Source of the DNA: JBDKTK01 sp039680225
GTDB lineage: Bacteria > Desulfobacterota > Syntrophia > Syntrophales > UBA4778
Reading direction: 5' to 3'
Assembly (NCBI GenBank): GCA_039680225.1
Contig: JBDKTK010000004.1
Span: forward strand, 1 to 7,150
Length of the DNA: 7,150 bases
The notes beneath the pieces are model-generated. The model did not search any database and was not told where the DNA came from. It saw nothing but the letters and a program-made list of their open reading frames with translations. Position numbers and translations under genes: made by a program. Positions 4,611 to 7,150 of the stretch are shown in pieces. Each line of letters starts with the position of its first letter. The first letter of the stretch is position 1.

Positions 4611-5732
4611 TTATTTTGTCACTTTAATGGGTTCGTAATGGAGGGACCGGTACGGGTTCTTGCCGCCGGGGAACAGGATGCCGTCGACAAAATACAGGTT
4701 GTCGGCCACGTTCTCGATTGACTTGATGGCGGCATCTCCATGAGAGGCATTTATGAACAGCTTGACCCTCGCCTGCTCCCTGCCGGTGGCGATATTCACC
4801 TTCTTCGCCATTTTAATCGATTGTGCGAAAGGCACTACCTGGTCGTTTGTGCCGTGGACAAACAGGATCGGCGGAAAGTGCCTGTTGACAAATTCGATCG
4901 GGCTTGCGGTCCAGGATTTTTCCTCCTTGCATTGGATGCAGTAGCCCATCAGTTTATCGCCAAAGGGCGCGCCCAGCCTGGCCAGGGAGATAATTTCGGA
5001 CACACCGTACCACGAGACAGCACCCTGCACCGCGGAGGACGTCTTCGGATTGCCCATCGATAAATCCTCCATTTTCGGGTTGTTGTTTGTTGCAGCCAGC
5101 ATTTCCGCCAGGTGCCCCCCGGCGGAATTCCCCCACACCACTATCTTATCCGCGTCCAGCTGATATCTTTTCGCATTGGCGCGGATGAAGCGAACGGCAG
5201 CCTTGGCATCATGGACCTGCGCCGGCCATTTTGCCTCGCCGGAAAGCCGGTACCCGGCGTTCACCACGGCATAGCCCTGGTATGTCGCCCACTGCACGGC
5301 CGCGCTGTTTGCGGACCGCTTGTTGCCGGCCTCCCATCCGCCCCCGTGAAAATTAACGATCACCTTGAAAGGGGCTTCACCGACAAAAGGATAAATTATG
5401 TCCAGCCGCTGCGCCGGGTTTTCCGTATTGGCATAAGGGATGTCCAGGGCAGTTTTCCTGAACTGGTCCATGATGATTTCCGGGGGCTTTTTGCGCAGGT
5501 CGGCGGTGAACTCCCCCATATCGGCGGGCGGGAGATTTGTCGATATTCTCTGGATGTCCCCGGCAATCTTGTCTACAAGGTCGAACCCGGCGCTGCCCGT
5601 GACCGTGAGCCCCATTTTCGGCAAGACAGCGGCAGGGCTTGCCGGACCGGCCAGTGCCGGCGCGCAGGCAAATCCCAAAGCCACCAGTGAACTTACAAGT
5701 GCGGTCAACTTTCTGCCGAAAATTTTTCCCAT
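4611..5732 (-). CDS. Exported BD-FAE-like alpha/beta hydrolase (esterase/lipase family), 373 aa
   Basis: A Sec signal peptide covers residues 1-28 (basic start, hydrophobic core, cut after ALA), so the enzyme is periplasmic or secreted. The alpha/beta-hydrolase fold is clear: the HGGGW oxyanion motif (129-133), the nucleophile elbow GNSAGG with Ser203, the acid Asp297 in HGTNDQVVP, and His331 in NASHGD. This is a complete catalytic triad. The motif set and order resemble BD-FAE (bifunctional feruloyl/acetyl-xylan esterase) and hormone-sensitive-lipase-like carboxylesterases. The natural ester is unknown. A Cys265-x-x-Cys268 pair in GYCIQCKEE, near the cap region, could form a disulfide in the periplasm. 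About 90 residues of less conserved sequence precede the catalytic domain. GGAGGAA sits a few bases before the ATG. A separate promoter upstream suggests it is transcribed alone. Confidence 0.9.
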   Translation of the reverse strand: MGKIFGRKLTALVSSLVALGFACAPALAGPASPAAVLPKMGLTVTGSAGFDLVDKIAGDIQRISTNLPPADMGEFTADLRKKPPEIIMDQFRKTALDIPYANTENPAQRLDIIYPFVGEAPFKVIVNFHGGGWEAGNKRSANSAAVQWATYQGYAVVNAGYRLSGEAKWPAQVHDAKAAVRFIRANAKRYQLDADKIVVWGNSAGGHLAEMLAATNNNPKMEDLSMGNPKTSSAVQGAVSWYGVSEIISLARLGAPFGDKLMGYCIQCKEEKSWTASPIEFVNRHFPPILFVHGTNDQVVPFAQSIKMAKKVNIATGREQARVKLFINASHGDAAIKSIENVADNLYFVDGILFPGGKNPYRSLHYEPIKVTK

Positions 5733-5772
5733 ATCAGTTCCTCCATGAAAAAGAAGCTAACAGTAATGCGCT

Positions 5773-5801
5773 ATTATGCAATCTTGCCTCTTCGGTCACA
5801 A
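5773..5801 (-). promoter_or_regulatory. Candidate promoter for the exported esterase
   Basis: Minus-strand TTGTGA (5796-5801) and CATAAT (5773-5778) are separated by exactly 17 bp and match consensus at 4 of 6 and 5 of 6 positions. Transcription would begin near 5766, giving a leader of about 34 nt that contains the GGAGGAA ribosome site before ATG 5732. Confidence 0.5.
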
Positions 5802-5818
5802 CCCATAAATGAAAAGAT

Positions 5819-5834
5819 TGTGGCCCAAGCCACA
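5819..5834. repeat. Small inverted repeat upstream of the esterase promoter
   Basis: TGTGGC (5819-5824) and GCCACA (5829-5834) are perfectly complementary around CCAA. The repeat lies about 18 bp upstream of the esterase -35 box. It could be an activator site. On the minus strand it is followed by ATCTTTTC, so it is also a weak candidate terminator for the gene ending at 5976. Confidence 0.35.
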
Positions 5835-5939
5835 GAAATTCGGGCGCTATAGAGAGGAAATCAAGTTTCAGGTCCAGTGGACCCGCCGGGACGCAAACAT
5901 CTGACGCAATTGAATGGCAATGCTGAAAAGGAGGTTTTT

Positions 5940-5971
5940 ATCCGGAATCACATTCCGAGCGGCTGCCGGAT
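5940..5971 (-). other. Stem-loop just downstream of the calcium-loop protein gene
   Basis: CGGAAT (5943-5948) and ATTCCG (5952-5957) form a perfect 6-bp stem with a 3-nt loop. An alternative, overlapping stem pairs ATCCGG (5940-5945) with CCGGAT (5966-5971). Both lie within 40 bp after the stop codon of the minus-strand gene. No T-run follows on that strand (it reads AAAAA), so this is not a standard intrinsic terminator. It could protect the mRNA 3' end. Confidence 0.35.
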
Positions 5972-5975
5972 GTCC

Positions 5976-7058
5976 TTAAATTGAAATGTCAATATCCTGG
6001 ACGGTGACAACCGAACCGTCTTCTTTCAAGGCGATTCCCGTTTGGGCAATCGCTCCCTGTAGCAGGTTATCGCCGTTCTTCAGGCTGTAAGGGGTTTCGA
6101 TATTTCCCAGGTAAACAGCCCCGACCCCGATCTGACCGAGAGAATAAAGCTGGTCGTTCCCCTGGCCATCCTTTGTCCAGACGCGGAGACTGTCGAATAC
6201 CGGGTCGCTTTCGTCAATCCAGTTGTCCCCTGTGACATCATAACCGGCAAGCTGCACAAAACCGTTCCCGGCCTGGGGGCCGAAAAGCTCGGAGCCGTCA
6301 TTTATGACGTTGTCGTTATTCAGGTCAATAGACAGGAAGCCGCTGCCGGCTGCGAGCAACGAAATCTGGTCCTCTGTCCCGTCCGCATCCAGGTCGAAAC
6401 TGAATTTTTCGGAGGTCAGCTGCGCCGCCGGGGCGGCAAAATTAATCACCAGCGGGTCAACCTTTACGGCGTCGCCGGCCCTGATGCTGACGTCATTCTG
6501 AGAGGCGAATTCCCGGCTCATTTCCAATTCCAGGGAGAAATTTATCTCCCTGCCGTCGGAAGTCCTGATCACACCTCCGGCTTCAAATGACGTCTGTTCG
6601 GATTCATAATACTTTTCGTGCAGGTCGTACTCCAGGCCCCAGCCTGCCTTCTGCTGGTCGGGAGGGCTCTGATCAGAAGACTGTGATTCCGGACATTCCG
6701 AATTTTCCGCTTTTGTTTCTATTCCCTGCACAAGTTTGAAATTGAACTTCTTCCCGGTTAGTTCTTCGAACAGTTTCTCTAAGAGTTTCAGTGTGATTTT
6801 GTCGTGTTCACTAGGCTCAACAGTCACGGAATCACAGTCTTTTGAATCCCTGGTCTCGTTTTGGATACATTTCTGCACAGCTGCCCTGGAAAGCTCAAGC
6901 TGGTCCTGCCTCGCGGCAGACAGTGCACCGGCGTTTCCTCTTCCTTCGAAATCGGGCCTGACGTCCCCCACCCATGTCTTCAGGGACTCCTTTCCGGAGT
7001 ACCGTTGAACAGAATTATGAGCGGCGGCCATGATGATGTTCGAAGATTCGATTTGCAT
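5976..7058 (-). CDS. Protein with three calcium-binding-type loops in its C-terminal half (VCBS/EF-hand-like), 360 aa
   Basis: The N-terminus, MQIESSNIIMAAAHNSVQRYSGKESLKTWVGDVRPDFEGRG, has no signal peptide or membrane segment. I recall similar openings in a family of uncharacterised delta-proteobacterial proteins. Residues about 60-140 are polar, with a charged helical stretch, KITLKLLEKLFEELTGKKF, and a Ser/Pro/Gln-rich linker. The C-terminal half carries three Asp/Asn-rich loops: DLDADGTED (222-230), DLNNDNVINDG (245-255) before SELFG, and DVTGDNWIDESD (274-285). Their D-x-[DN]-x-D spacing resembles EF-hand or dockerin-type calcium loops. The loops recur with GSGFLSIDLN and GNGFVQLAGYD in a pattern seen in large secreted calcium-binding proteins. 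GAAGG seven bases before the ATG supports the start. Calcium binding and any export route are inference; no enzyme motif is present. Confidence 0.8.
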   Translation of the reverse strand: MQIESSNIIMAAAHNSVQRYSGKESLKTWVGDVRPDFEGRGNAGALSAARQDQLELSRAAVQKCIQNETRDSKDCDSVTVEPSEHDKITLKLLEKLFEELTGKKFNFKLVQGIETKAENSECPESQSSDQSPPDQQKAGWGLEYDLHEKYYESEQTSFEAGGVIRTSDGREINFSLELEMSREFASQNDVSIRAGDAVKVDPLVINFAAPAAQLTSEKFSFDLDADGTEDQISLLAAGSGFLSIDLNNDNVINDGSELFGPQAGNGFVQLAGYDVTGDNWIDESDPVFDSLRVWTKDGQGNDQLYSLGQIGVGAVYLGNIETPYSLKNGDNLLQGAIAQTGIALKEDGSVVTVQDIDISI

Positions 7059-7150
7059 TGCTGTGCCTTCACACGGTTTTAATATCTTATCGGCACTATT
7101 TGGATATTCTTGAATTTCCCCGAAGGGGTCGATTGGGATGAGGAAGATCG

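Noticed and set aside
5112..5690. 192-aa open frame on the plus strand inside the esterase gene
   Set aside because: It is antisense to a complete alpha/beta hydrolase. Its composition (Arg/Gly/His rich) is typical of a shadow frame in GC-rich coding sequence.
5745..5852. 35-aa plus-strand ORF starting MKKKLTVMRYYAILPL upstream of the esterase
   Set aside because: There is no ribosome site before the ATG, and it covers the esterase promoter on the other strand.
5928..5940. Perfect AAGGAGG on the plus strand
   Set aside because: No ATG, GTG or TTG start with an open frame follows at a usable distance, so it is a chance match.
7119..7129. CCCCGAAGGGG mini-hairpin upstream of the calcium-loop protein gene
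   Set aside because: The stem is four base pairs with no T-run on either strand, so it is not a terminator.
7123..7150. Possible start of a divergent plus-strand gene at 7138 (ATG AGG AAG ATC) with AAGGGG nine bases upstream
   Set aside because: Only four codons are inside the window and no promoter is clear, so it cannot be supported.

Overview
The window looks like ordinary chromosome from an anaerobic or microaerophilic Gram-negative bacterium. A Desulfobacterota/Geobacter-like or Nitrospirota-like lineage is my best guess. The reasons are the mix of gene families (a rubrerythrin, a c-di-GMP enzyme, a DUF4384-type exported protein, a calcium-loop protein whose N-terminus I associate with delta-proteobacteria), two Sec-type signal peptides, strong GGAGG-type ribosome binding sites on many genes, and a GC content near the middle of the range. 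This assignment is inference. I see no transposase, integrase, CRISPR array, tRNA or rRNA.

Layout. Positions 1-150 (+) are the C-terminal end of a GGDEF (diguanylate cyclase) protein. It meets, tail to tail, a small BON-like protein on the minus strand (179-517). A 204-bp divergent intergenic region follows, then a class I SAM-dependent methyltransferase (722-1360, +) and an exported two-domain protein with a FlgT/LPP20-like N-terminus and a DUF4384-like C-terminus (1454-2299, +). From 2380 to 4506 four minus-strand genes run head to tail. In transcription order they are an XRE-type helix-turn-helix regulator, a four-helix membrane protein whose start overlaps the regulator's end, an enoyl-CoA hydratase/isomerase-family protein, and a rubrerythrin without a rubredoxin domain. 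Further on, also on the minus strand, are an exported BD-FAE-like alpha/beta hydrolase (4611-5732) and a 360-aa protein with three calcium-binding-type loops (5976-7058).

How they may work together. The best supported functional unit is the regulator/membrane-protein pair. A near-perfect 25-bp palindrome overlaps the -35 element of its promoter, which strongly suggests autoregulation. The gaps to the following crotonase and rubrerythrin genes are 37 and 79 bp with no visible terminator, so these could be read through as one operon, but that is not proven. The other genes show no clear functional link to each other. I found no convincing new defence or mobile system. The points most worth checking are the regulator module, the altered active-site residues in the rubrerythrin and crotonase, two promoters placed so close to their start codons that the mRNAs should be leaderless or nearly so, and the calcium-loop protein that lacks an N-terminal export signal.
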